This document shows, in pieces, positions 1-7,980 of a stretch of DNA of 64,000 nt. The stretch spans positions 1,426,001-1,490,000 of the forward strand of contig CAVYXF010000001.1 in assembly GCA_963772335.1 (NCBI GenBank). The letters run 5' to 3'. The position numbers and the translations under genes are program-made. The notes beneath the pieces were generated by a model that was not told the origin of the DNA, searched no databases, and was given only the letters and a program-made list of their open reading frames with translations. Each line of letters begins with the position of its first letter. Within the stretch, counting starts at the first letter, position 1. The stretch comes from CAVYXF01 sp963772335 (GTDB lineage Bacteria; Pseudomonadota; Alphaproteobacteria; Rhizobiales; Rhodomicrobiaceae).

Positions 1-2
1 CA

Positions 3-617
3 CTGCTCTACAATTGCTCCGGCAAGCATTGCGGTTTTTTGACCAACGCCCGTCACCTCGGCCTACCGATAACCGCCTACAACGCGCCGGAGCATCCGCT
101 CCAGGAGCGCTATCGGGCAGTGCTGTCCCGTTTCCTCGGCCGCGCAGCCGACGAGCTCGCCTGGTCGCGCGATGACTGTACGCTACCCGCGCCGGCTCTT
201 TCGATGCGAGAGATGGCGATTGGGGCAGCCCGGTTTACCGAGGAGGCACAATCTACTGAAAGCCCGGCCGCCCGCATTCTCAGCGCGATGGAAGCTCATC
301 CTCTGCTCCTCGCCGGCACCGGAGGACTGCCGCAAATCCTCCACGAAATCGCGCCCGGCCGCCTGATTGCCAAGACCGGTGCGGAAGGCTATCTGCTCGT
401 GTTTTTGCCGGCCGAGCGCCTCGGCCTCGCGCTCAAGGTCGCGGACGGCAGCGCCCGCGCCCGGGACGCGGCGCTTACTGCTATGCTGAGCCAGCTGGGC
501 CTTATCGATGCCGTCACGGCGGCAAAGCTCATGCAACGCGTCGCGCCGCCACATTGCGACAGCCGCGGGTTTCCGGTCGGAGACATCCGCACAATTCTGC
601 CCTTGCCCGGCCGCTGA
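3..617 (+). CDS. L-asparaginase II, C-terminal part (5' end outside window)
   Basis: This is the distal part of an asparaginase of the thermolabile rhizobial type, which hydrolyses L-asparagine to aspartate and ammonia in the cytoplasm. The reading frame is open from base 3 and begins with LLYNCSGKH. The NCSGKH motif supplies a conserved Cys and Lys near the active site in this family. Further matches are GTGGLPQ and the stretch around IAKTGAEGYLL, both typical of the family. Family members are about 330-360 residues, so roughly 130-150 residues lie upstream of the window. The TGA stop directly abuts the stop codon of the convergent gene that follows, with no spacer. The TTG at 39 is internal to the gene and is not a start. 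Confidence 0.88.
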   Translation: MLYNCSGKHCGFLTNARHLGLPITAYNAPEHPLQERYRAVLSRFLGRAADELAWSRDDCTLPAPALSMREMAIGAARFTEEAQSTESPAARILSAMEAHPLLLAGTGGLPQILHEIAPGRLIAKTGAEGYLLVFLPAERLGLALKVADGSARARDAALTAMLSQLGLIDAVTAAKLMQRVAPPHCDSRGFPVGDIRTILPLPGR

Positions 618-986
618 TCAACGATCCAGATTGGAGGCGCGCCGGGTCGGATTGGTAAGGCCGGAAAGCCGGTCGCAGGTCTCCATGCAGGTCTTCACCC
701 GCCCGACGCAGATATTCTTTTCGCTGACGCCGAGGCACTCATTGTAGTTGTTGAAGCAGTGGTTCCAGCAGCCGCCGCTGCCGCCCGCCTGGCGCATATC
801 GCGGACCTGCAGTAGCAATGGTGCGCCCCGGCGAAGCGAGGGCGGCACGGCGGAGTAGGCCGGATGAGGCACCTGGAGGTTCGCCGCCGCGCCTGCGAGG
901 ATCCATTGAGGCGCTGCTTTGGCGCTAAGCCCGCCAACCGTCAAGAGAGCGATAGCGGCCAGGGGCTTCAAAGAGATTTTCAGCAT
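618..986 (-). CDS. Small secreted six-cysteine protein, unknown function
   Basis: The 122-residue product starts with a typical Sec signal peptide (residues 1 to about 24, cleavage near SAKA-AP), so it should act in the periplasm or outside the cell. The mature part has a Pro/Ala-rich stretch and then a compact Cys-rich module near residues 73-105. The cysteine spacing is CX3C, X6, C, X8, C, X6, CX3C. Twin CX3C motifs of this kind usually mark a disulfide-linked helical hairpin, but I recognise no family. The gene is convergent with the asparaginase gene and shares its exact boundary. The gene upstream on the same strand (1023-2273) is separated by 36 bp, so the two may be co-transcribed. Confidence 0.6.
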   Translation of the reverse strand: MLKISLKPLAAIALLTVGGLSAKAAPQWILAGAAANLQVPHPAYSAVPPSLRRGAPLLLQVRDMRQAGGSGGCWNHCFNNYNECLGVSEKNICVGRVKTCMETCDRLSGLTNPTRRASNLDR

Positions 987-1022
987 CGTTTCTCACCTTA
1001 AGTTTGTGCATGGACGACTCTG

Positions 1023-2273
1023 TTAGCGTCGGCCGCCGAGGCCTTTCACCGCCCGCCCGACTGTCGAGCCCGCGGAGCTGATAACGCCGGAAATCGGACC
1101 GCCGCCGGCTCCGCCATCTCCTCTGCCGACAACCGAGCCGACTGCTGAGGTAATCGGACCCGCGCCGCGATCTGCACCACCGCTCGACCCCCCTGCCGCC
1201 GAGAGCCTTGATCCGAGGGACGAGGGTCCGCCGTCTGGGCCGCTCACAGCGCCGGCCAAGCCGACATTGAGCGGCTGCAGTACGCAATTGGTGCAGGCAC
1301 CACGGATCTCCTCGCTCTGGCTGAAGCGCTCACCTAGGCGGTCACCGCCAAATGAAACGCGGGGCACGTTGAGATCCTGGGGCCTTTGGATCTTAGAAAG
1401 TGGCGGCAAGGCGACGTGAAAATCCTTGGCGCCTTCGCGCAGCTGATCGCGAGCAGACTGGAGATCGGCGAATTTCGGATCGATCTTGGCAATTAGAGAG
1501 GGCGAGATGTCATTGAGCTCGTCGGTGACCGTTGTCAGCTGCGCACTCACGCCTTTTGCCAGATCCTTCGTCGTGGCCAAGACATTGTCGGTTGTTTGGG
1601 CAACGCTCTTGGTCAGATCGCCGACTGCCTCACCGGTGAGCGCGACGGCATCTTTCGGCGAGCGCAGCACCCCGGTGACAAGATCATGGGCTGTGTGGGT
1701 GGTCGTCGATAGGGTTTCGCCAAGTGTCGCGGTAAGATCTTTCACGCCGCCGGTCACGACCCCCACGGTGCCGGCGACAGCCTGCGGCAGGGCCTGCGCC
1801 GTCTCGCGCGCCCCATCGAGGACCGGCGAGGTATTCAACCTGACCGCAAGATCGCCGATCGCCGAAACCGCTGGAGCAAGCGCCGTGTCCGCGAGGTCGC
1901 TCACACGACCGGGAAGCTCCTCAAACAGAGCCTGAATTTCCGCTACTGGCGAGGCTTGGGCCGGCCAGATGGTGTCGACCAAGGCCATGGCCTTGCCGCC
2001 GATCCAAGAAACGGCGGAGCGGATCGCGACTGCGACACGGTCGAGCACGGCCTTCGCTGCTGTTGCAAGATAGACGAGCTTGTCTTTGACCGCACTGAAG
2101 GATGCAGAGATCGCGGCACCGGCACCCCAGAAAAAAGCGCCCTCGCCCGGCCCTACAACAACAGCTTCCTCGGAGCCTTGCTGAGCGGTTGGCCGGTTGC
2201 TTTCAAAGGCGACAGCGCTAGCCTTCGGCGCTATGCGGAAAGGATCAAATGATAAGGCGACCAGAAGTGGCAA
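1023..2273 (-). CDS. Unknown protein: long amphipathic helices and glycine-rich tail
   Basis: I do not recognise this 416-residue product. Residues ~50-290 are rich in Ala, Val, Thr and Leu and look like repeated amphipathic helices (segments such as GVKDLTATLGETLS and GEAVGDLTKSVAQTTDN), resembling lipid- or surface-binding helical proteins. A CTNC pair lies near residue 312. The last ~80 residues are rich in Gly and Ser. No clear signal peptide is seen at the chosen start. The first 29 bp overlap the end of the membrane protein gene 2245-2673, suggesting translational coupling; the start could lie slightly downstream. Confidence 0.5.
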   Translation of the reverse strand: MPLLVALSFDPFRIAPKASAVAFESNRPTAQQGSEEAVVVGPGEGAFFWGAGAAISASFSAVKDKLVYLATAAKAVLDRVAVAIRSAVSWIGGKAMALVDTIWPAQASPVAEIQALFEELPGRVSDLADTALAPAVSAIGDLAVRLNTSPVLDGARETAQALPQAVAGTVGVVTGGVKDLTATLGETLSTTTHTAHDLVTGVLRSPKDAVALTGEAVGDLTKSVAQTTDNVLATTKDLAKGVSAQLTTVTDELNDISPSLIAKIDPKFADLQSARDQLREGAKDFHVALPPLSKIQRPQDLNVPRVSFGGDRLGERFSQSEEIRGACTNCVLQPLNVGLAGAVSGPDGGPSSLGSRLSAAGGSSGGADRGAGPITSAVGSVVGRGDGGAGGGPISGVISSAGSTVGRAVKGLGGRR

Positions 2274-2673
2274 GCTGTCGCCGTCGTAGCCACGCGTTCC
2301 TCCGAGGCCGCTGGTCGGGCCAGGGCGGGTTTTCTCGACGGGTGAATAGGCGAGCTGTCGCTTTCAGCGCGGGAAGATTGGGCGATTGCGTATAGATGAA
2401 GACAAAAGCTGCTGCGCCTCCCGCCGCTCGGATAGATAGCCCTCCAACACTGTAATTGATGTCGAAAAAGCCAGGGAGAGTGGCCAGCATCACCGCCCCA
2501 GACATAGACAGCAAGATTTTCAGGAAGTACATGCTGGCTTCTGACAGCGCCTTATCCTGAAAGATCATGTAGCTGGTGAGCATTATTACCCACGCCATGA
2601 CCAGGGAAGCGATAATACGCTCGGTCCTATATGCCGGTTTGGCGGCATAGGGGGGCCTCTGCTCAGTGCTCAT
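2245..2673 (-). CDS. Small membrane protein, unknown function
   Basis: This 142-residue protein has a polar N-terminal ~20 residues, then three hydrophobic segments at about residues 22-42 (IIASLVMAWVIMLTSY), 50-72 and 80-97. A basic tail rich in Arg and Pro (RRENPPWPDQRPRR) follows, presumably cytoplasmic. I recognise no family. It is the first gene of the minus-strand group 2673-618 and overlaps the next gene by 29 bp. The tail overlapping the next gene has unusual composition, so the true C-terminus may be affected by a frameshift. Confidence 0.5.
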   Translation of the reverse strand: MSTEQRPPYAAKPAYRTERIIASLVMAWVIMLTSYMIFQDKALSEASMYFLKILLSMSGAVMLATLPGFFDINYSVGGLSIRAAGGAAAFVFIYTQSPNLPALKATARLFTRRENPPWPDQRPRRNAWLRRRQLATSGRLII

Positions 2674-3149
2674 GCGACACTCACAGCGCTACACTTAACA
2701 AATTGTTAACGCAGTTTGATTCGCTGGGATAAAATTGGCAAGAGGCACGAATGAAATCTGGACAAGCCCTGATTTACCTGCGTGTAAATACATAGATACA
2801 ATCTGAGATTAACTCAGATTTGGCGAAGTTGCGGCTTTTTTGGGTAAAGAAAATTGCGCCTAAATGGGTATTTCAACTGAAGATTGCATATTCCCGCGCC
2901 GAGCATCAGTAAAAGCGTTGTTGAAAACCAAGCCTCTGTGGCGTGTTTACTACACCGCAGTCTCGGCTCTGCTCCGCGGGGCGGCCGAGACGCCCGCAAT
3001 TTGAGCAACGGCCCAATTTCACACCCGCTATTCGTTCAGGCATGATACCAGCTAAGGCGTTGTTTGAGCTATTTCTGTTCCATTGAACCTATTGGCGGGC
3101 CAGAGCGACGGATGTTCAGAACACGAGCAAACTCGATGGAGCGGCGGCG
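2674..3149. other. Intergenic region between divergent genes
   Basis: This 476-bp region is visibly more AT-rich than its surroundings and separates the minus-strand membrane protein gene from the sigma-factor gene. It must hold promoters for both directions. I could not fix a convincing -35/-10 pair or an autoregulatory ECF promoter. A short open frame at 2814-3008 on the minus strand has no recognisable content. Confidence 0.5.
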
Positions 3150-3713
3150 ATGAGCGCTGCAACCGACGAGGAGCTGATCAAGCGTATCGCCTCGGGCGAT
3201 AGTTTGGCGATGAAGAGCTTTTATGCACGTCACCATGTGCGCCTCTACCGGTTCCTGGTGAGGATCACACGCCGAGAGGCGACAGCGGAAGAGCTGATGA
3301 ATGACGTATTATTGGAAGTATGGCGCAAGGCTGGCGGCTATGAAGGGAGGTCCTCAGTTACCACATGGATGCTGAGCATCGCCCATCACAAGGCGATCAG
3401 CCAATTGCGCAGACGCAGCGAAGAAGCCCTCGATGAAGAGGAGACATGGGCCGATACGCCGGATGAGGAGGATGATCCGGAGGTCACGCTGCAAAAGCAG
3501 AACAAGAGTCAAGTCATGCGTTCTTGCATGGAGAAGCTTTCGGTGGAGCACCGCACGATCATCGACCTGGTCTACTACCACGATAAATCCGTGGCCGAGG
3601 CGAGCGTGGTCTTAAGCATCCCCGAGAACACCGTTAAGACGCGTATGTTTTATGCCCGCAAACGCCTCGCCGAACTGATGCGCGAGGCTGGTCTCGATAG
3701 AGGATGGCCATGA
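3150..3713 (+). CDS. ECF-family RNA polymerase sigma factor
   Basis: This 187-residue sigma-70 family protein has only regions 2 and 4. Region 2 spans about residues 22-88 (FYARHHVRLYRFLVRIT, then ELMNDVLLEVWRKAG and SSVTTWMLSIAHHKAI, which correspond to the core-binding and -10 recognition helices). Region 4 spans about residues 120-178 (LSVEHRTIIDLVYYHDKS and the helix-turn-helix IPENTVKTRMFYARKRL). The Asp/Glu-rich linker EEETWADTPDEEDDPE is typical of ECF factors. It should direct core polymerase to the promoters of a stress or envelope regulon. The next gene overlaps it by 10 bp and encodes a membrane protein of the anti-sigma type, so the pair is probably co-translated. Confidence 0.93.
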   Translation: MSAATDEELIKRIASGDSLAMKSFYARHHVRLYRFLVRITRREATAEELMNDVLLEVWRKAGGYEGRSSVTTWMLSIAHHKAISQLRRRSEEALDEEETWADTPDEEDDPEVTLQKQNKSQVMRSCMEKLSVEHRTIIDLVYYHDKSVAEASVVLSIPENTVKTRMFYARKRLAELMREAGLDRGWP

Positions 3714-4411
3714 TCGAACGTTTGAACAATAAGAACGAGGACGTCGAGGCCCTCCTGCCTTGGTTTGAGAAGGGTACCCTTCCGGCCAAAGAGGCGCGCC
3801 GCGTCGAGGAATATCTCAGAGAGCACCCTGAGGACGGCGGCCGTTTCCTGGAGCTGATCCGCGAGGAAGTCACCGAAACCATTGATGCCAACGAGCAGGC
3901 CGGGATGCCCTCTGCTGCAGCGCTTACCCGGCTGATGGATGCCATCGAGGCAGAGCCGAAGGCGAAGCGCTTTGCGGCGCGCCAGCGCGCGGGCGGCGGT
4001 TTCCTTGCCCGGCTGTTCGGCCAGGGCTCGGCACCCTGGATGCCGGTCGCCACGCTTGCTGCAACGCTCCTCATTCTGGTGCAGGCCGCCGCTCTTGGCG
4101 TGCTGGTGCTGCGCGGGACGCCGACCGGTCCGCATCTTGCCAGCGGCGAGAACCCGATCCAGAAAGCTTCCGATGGTGCGCGCTATGTGCTGGTGCGCTT
4201 CAGCCCCGCAGCAACGGCGGATGATATTTCCGCACTGCTGCGCTCGCTCAATGCGACGATCGTCGAGGGCCCGAAGCCCGGCGGCATCTATCGGATCAGG
4301 ATTTCGAACGCGCCGCTTCAAAATGAAGAGGAAGAAGCAATTTTGCGACAAATTCGCGCAAGATCCGATATTATCAACTTCGTTTCCCCGGCGGGAGGTG
4401 CAAATCCCTAA
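3704..4411 (+). CDS. Membrane anti-sigma factor with propeptide-like outer domain
   Basis: The 235-residue product has a soluble helical N-terminus (residues 1-90, including EALLPWFEKGTLPAKEARR and an EYLREHPE helix) like the anti-sigma domain of proteins that hold ECF factors; the zinc-binding HxxxCxxC motif is absent. A single membrane span lies at about residues 103-128. The C-terminal ~80 residues (from YVLVRFSPAATADDI) should be periplasmic. They have a beta-alpha-beta-beta-alpha-beta pattern closely resembling the inhibitory propeptide domain in the subtilase encoded 75 bp downstream. The likely role is to sequester the sigma factor at the membrane until a periplasmic signal releases it. 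That role follows from gene position and architecture and is not demonstrated. Confidence 0.82.
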   Translation: MAMIERLNNKNEDVEALLPWFEKGTLPAKEARRVEEYLREHPEDGGRFLELIREEVTETIDANEQAGMPSAAALTRLMDAIEAEPKAKRFAARQRAGGGFLARLFGQGSAPWMPVATLAATLLILVQAAALGVLVLRGTPTGPHLASGENPIQKASDGARYVLVRFSPAATADDISALLRSLNATIVEGPKPGGIYRIRISNAPLQNEEEEAILRQIRARSDIINFVSPAGGANP

Positions 4412-4486
4412 TCATGCGCCGCATGAGGGCTGCATCTCAGACTAAAGTCGGCAGCGACAAGAGCGCTGGGTAGAGAGGTTCGTCCT

Positions 4487-7216
4487 GTGGCGAGAACAAA
4501 AACGCGGATTTGCCAGTCACTATTCACCCTTGTTCTGACTGTCGGCCTTCTCGCCGCAGCGATCAGCCACGCCCGAGCTCAAGGTATCCAGGTGCAGGGC
4601 TTGCCTGGGCTGAATTCCGGCCTGCCCTTCGCGCCGAAACTCTTCGCGCGCAAGCGCGACAACGACCGCGGCCCCTCATTTCAATCTGGCAAGGACGCCG
4701 GCAAGGACGGTCCGAGGCGGGGGTTCGGAAGCCGTTTCGAGGGAAAATCGCGGCGCAACGGCGGTGCTTCATCGGCGGGCCAGGTCTTCGATAAAGACGC
4801 TCGCGGCTGGCAGAAGGGCGATCGCAGCAAGAACGACCCTAGCAATCAGAACGTTGATGATCGCGCCAGCTCCAAGAACCGGCTGGGCCGTGTGCCGAAA
4901 CTGGAACGCGATGCAGGCGATGATAACGCAAGGGGCTCGCGGTCGAAGAGGACGCGGGACGCAAGCGACGATAGCCCGACAGGTGCATCGAAGCGCGGGC
5001 GCGATGCCGACAGCAACAAACGCAAGCTGATCGACAAGCAAGACAGCGCTGCAGGCAAAGCCGACGACCGGGCGTCCACCAAGAGGATCGATCCAAAACT
5101 GCTGAACCAGCAGTCGGGCACCTCCGATGTCGGACGTCCCAATCGGAAGCCAACCGGCACCGGCATGGCCAAGACGCCACTCGATCCGAACGGCAGGCCG
5201 CTGCAGGCAGCGACGGGCGGCACTCCCACCCCCGACCCGAAATGCCCGTCGGGAAATTGCGGCGACAGCATACCCACCAAGCCGACCTATCCGATGCCGC
5301 TGCCGACCGGTGATGGCAAGCGCCCCGATCCGAAATGCCCCTCGGGGAATTGCGGCGGCAGCATACCCACCAAGCCGACATACCCGATGCCGCTGCCGAC
5401 CGGTGATGGCGACGGCCCAAATCCGCCCTGCCGAGGGCCTAATTGCGACGGCGCGCCCACCAAGCCTCCATATCCGCTGCCGACCGGCGGTGGCGATGGC
5501 CCAAATCCGCCCTGCCGAGGGCCTAATTGCGACGGCGCACCCACAAAACCCCCATATCCGCTGCCGACCGGCGGTGGCGATGGCCCAAATCCACCCTGCC
5601 GAGGGCCTAATTGCGACGGCGCGCCCACCAAGCCTCCATATCCGCTGCCGACCGGGGGTGGTGATGGCGATGGCACGCCGCCCAGCAATCCGCCCTACCC
5701 AACGCCGCTTCCAACGGGCGATCCCGATTGCCGTGGCCGCAATTGCGGTGGCGGGGGCGACCAGCCGAACGACCCCGACTGTCGTCGCCGTGGCGGATGC
5801 GATGGACCGGGCCGTCCGCACTATCCAAGGCCACGTCCGCCCGTGATCATCGTCACGCCGGGATTTCCCAGCATTCCCCCGGGCGACTATGGCGATGTCC
5901 AGCCAGAACCGACCTATGCGCCGTCCGAGCCGGTTCCAACTTACGACCCGGCGCGGCCGCGCGAGCCTGCCCGCCAGGTGAACCGCACGCCGCCGCCGTC
6001 TCCGCCGCCACCTCCGGCCGCATTTGCTACAGCTGCTGCCCCACTGCCGGTGCGGCGCGACTATCTCGCCGAGCGGCCGCAATTCCGGCCGAACGAGCTG
6101 CTCATTACCGTACAGGGCGCCCAGCCCGACGCCATAGCTGGCCAGGTCGCGCAGAACTTCAACCTCGTGCTCCAGGAGAGCCAGGCGTTCGTGTTGCTGG
6201 AGGACCGGCGCATTTACCGCTTCAGCATTCCGGACAATCGTGATGTCCCGGCCGTGGTGGCAGCCGTGGCGAATGCGCCTGGCGTCGAACAGAGCTCGCC
6301 GAATTTCCTTTATTTCGTCGAAGGCACGGCGGCGGGTAAGCAGCCCACCAGCACCAACTCCCTGCAATATGCCCTGTCGAAACTGCATGTGTCCGACACG
6401 CAGGATCTCGCGAGCGGACGCGGCGTGACTGTCGCGGTGATCAACTCCGGCGTCGATACCGGGCATCCGGATCTGAAGCAGGCGAATATCGCCTTCTACG
6501 ACGCCATCGACGGCGGCGTGAAGGACCCCGACCGGCACGGCACGGCAATCGCCGGTATTATTGCCGGCCGCGGCGACGTAAACGGGGTTGCACCCGGCGT
6601 GAAGATGCTGGCAGTGCGCGCCTTTGCGCCGGACCGGCTCGGTCTTCCGCCAAGCACCTCCTCGATGGCGCTGTCGCGCGCGATCGATACGGGGTTCGCC
6701 AGAGGTGCCCGCGTCTTCAATATGAGCTTTGCCGGCCCGCGCGATCCCCTCGTGCTCTCCCTGATCGATGCCGCCTATGACAAGGGCGCGGTGTTCATCG
6801 CCGCGGCGGGTAACGCCGGCCCGACCGCGCCGCCGGCCTATCCGGCCGCTTATGACCGGGTGATCGGCATCACCGCGACCGACGAGGATGACGGGATCTA
6901 CACGATGGCCAATCGCGGCGCGTACATCTCCATCGCCGCGCCTGGCGTCGACATCCTCGCCCCGGTGACCGGAAATGCCCTGGACTACATGTCCGGCACC
7001 TCCTTCGCCGCGGCGCATATCAGCGGCGTCGTTGCGCTGCTGCTCGAGCGCAACCCGACGCTCAGCCCCTACGACATCCGCATCATCCTGTCGCGGGCGG
7101 CCCAGGACCTCGGCGAGACCGGCCGCGATGACGAATTCGGCGCAGGCCTCGCGAATGCTTACGATGCGCTCGTGATGGCCAGCAGCCCGAAAGTGCAGTC
7201 GAGCATCAATCCGTAA
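4487..7216 (+). CDS. Large secreted S8 (subtilisin) family protein with Pro/Cys repeats
   Basis: The 909-residue product starts at a GTG and has a signal peptide to about residue 32 (SHARAQG). Residues 60-230 are highly charged and low-complexity. Residues 250-400 carry Pro/Cys/Gly repeats and 400-525 are Pro-rich. Residues ~527-615 form an I9/fervidolysin-like propeptide, and ~640-895 a subtilase domain. His684 (DRHGTAIAG), Asn776 (AAAGNAG) and Ser839 (SGTSFAAAH) match the catalytic His, oxyanion Asn and nucleophile. At the catalytic Asp position the sequence reads VAVINSGVD, with Asn653 (codon AAC, 6443-6445). The protein may therefore be weakly active or inactive. It follows the sigma/anti-sigma pair on the same strand and its 3' end overlaps the next, convergent gene by 11 bp. 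Confidence 0.88.
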   Translation: MARTKTRICQSLFTLVLTVGLLAAAISHARAQGIQVQGLPGLNSGLPFAPKLFARKRDNDRGPSFQSGKDAGKDGPRRGFGSRFEGKSRRNGGASSAGQVFDKDARGWQKGDRSKNDPSNQNVDDRASSKNRLGRVPKLERDAGDDNARGSRSKRTRDASDDSPTGASKRGRDADSNKRKLIDKQDSAAGKADDRASTKRIDPKLLNQQSGTSDVGRPNRKPTGTGMAKTPLDPNGRPLQAATGGTPTPDPKCPSGNCGDSIPTKPTYPMPLPTGDGKRPDPKCPSGNCGGSIPTKPTYPMPLPTGDGDGPNPPCRGPNCDGAPTKPPYPLPTGGGDGPNPPCRGPNCDGAPTKPPYPLPTGGGDGPNPPCRGPNCDGAPTKPPYPLPTGGGDGDGTPPSNPPYPTPLPTGDPDCRGRNCGGGGDQPNDPDCRRRGGCDGPGRPHYPRPRPPVIIVTPGFPSIPPGDYGDVQPEPTYAPSEPVPTYDPARPREPARQVNRTPPPSPPPPPAAFATAAAPLPVRRDYLAERPQFRPNELLITVQGAQPDAIAGQVAQNFNLVLQESQAFVLLEDRRIYRFSIPDNRDVPAVVAAVANAPGVEQSSPNFLYFVEGTAAGKQPTSTNSLQYALSKLHVSDTQDLASGRGVTVAVINSGVDTGHPDLKQANIAFYDAIDGGVKDPDRHGTAIAGIIAGRGDVNGVAPGVKMLAVRAFAPDRLGLPPSTSSMALSRAIDTGFARGARVFNMSFAGPRDPLVLSLIDAAYDKGAVFIAAAGNAGPTAPPAYPAAYDRVIGITATDEDDGIYTMANRGAYISIAAPGVDILAPVTGNALDYMSGTSFAAAHISGVVALLLERNPTLSPYDIRIILSRAAQDLGETGRDDEFGAGLANAYDALVMASSPKVQSSINP
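5230..5670 (+). repeat. In-frame Pro/Cys/Gly repeats in the subtilase gene
   Basis: Two related tandem arrays lie within the coding region. The first has two units of about 31 codons, each with CPSGNCG and IPTKPTYPMPLPTGDG, near 5230-5410. The second has three nearly identical units of exactly 84 bp (28 codons), with PPCRGPNCDG and APTKPPYPLPTGGG, starting at 5416, 5500 and 5584. Each unit has a paired cysteine motif of CX4C or CX3C type, so the region may be a disulfide-studded rigid stalk. The high nucleotide identity of the 84-bp units implies recent expansion. Confidence 0.9.
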
Positions 7217-7658
7217 GCCCGGATTGGTGCCCGCTCAGCTCGGGATAGGTCGCGAAATAGCGGCGTATCATTACGTTGCGCAGCACGAACAGCGTCAAGA
7301 CCAGCGCAAAGCCGCCGACATGGGTGATCCAGATCAGCTCGTCTCGGCCGGCATAGCTGACGCCGGCGATGGTTTTCAGCGTCTCTGGTGCCTGGGCAAG
7401 ATCGCGTGATATCCGGCCAATCAGGTCCTGGCGCACCGCTTCCAGAAACCGGTAGGAATTGATCAGCGCATTGCCATTGATATAGGCGAAACAGACATAG
7501 GCGAAGATCGCGATCGCGCGCTCGACGATCAAGAGCGGGCGGTGCACGAGAAAGAAGAACCAGAACAGCCCCAGATGCACGACGATATACATCGACCACA
7601 GATTGTCGATTTTGGTGCCGGCCGCGACGTAGGTGTCAAGAAGTGCCGCCCCGTTCAT
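7206..7658 (-). CDS. Small membrane protein, unknown function
   Basis: This 150-residue product has hydrophobic segments near residues 22-40 (SMYIVVHLGLFWFFFLVH), 45-65 (ERAIAIFAYVCFAYING) and 110-130 (ITHVGGFALVLTLFVL), giving three or four membrane spans. I recognise no conserved domain. Its last codons overlap the end of the subtilase gene on the opposite strand by 11 bp. It stands alone on the minus strand. Confidence 0.6.
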   Translation of the reverse strand: MNGAALLDTYVAAGTKIDNLWSMYIVVHLGLFWFFFLVHRPLLIVERAIAIFAYVCFAYINGNALINSYRFLEAVRQDLIGRISRDLAQAPETLKTIAGVSYAGRDELIWITHVGGFALVLTLFVLRNVMIRRYFATYPELSGHQSGLTD

Positions 7659-7980
7659 ATCGTCTCACCCTAGGTAAGTGCCGGAACGGGTTGCCCCCCA
7701 AAGGCATGCCCGTGATCATCCCTTACGCCAGCCTGTATACAAGCGGCAAGCGTCCTGCGCCGCAAGAAGCGTCAGCGAGCCTCGTTTAGCGGCTCGGCGT
7801 TGCGTTCCCATGACAATGCACGAGCGGAATGGGCGACAAATTCGGCCTTCCCCCCGGCTGGAGAACGTTCGAGTGTTCCGGCATCGTTGTGTGACAATCG
7901 CCCGATAGTTTCTCGCGATGCCCGAATATGGCATAAGCGCAGCGTGGGCATTTGAAGGAAACAAACGGAGGGGGCAGTCA
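7659..7980. other. Intergenic region, no gene seen
   Basis: This is a 322-bp gap between divergent genes. The only positive signal is the strong ribosome binding site GGAGGGGG just before 7981. Open frames on both strands here have no recognisable content. Confidence 0.5.

Noticed and set aside
5230..5670. 84-bp repeats in the subtilase region as CRISPR
   Set aside because: They are contiguous, in frame and code for Pro/Cys-rich segments; no spacers exist.
4769..7018. A 749-codon open frame antisense to the subtilase gene
   Set aside because: It is Arg-rich and repetitive and mirrors the GC-rich repeats of the real gene; no family signals are seen.
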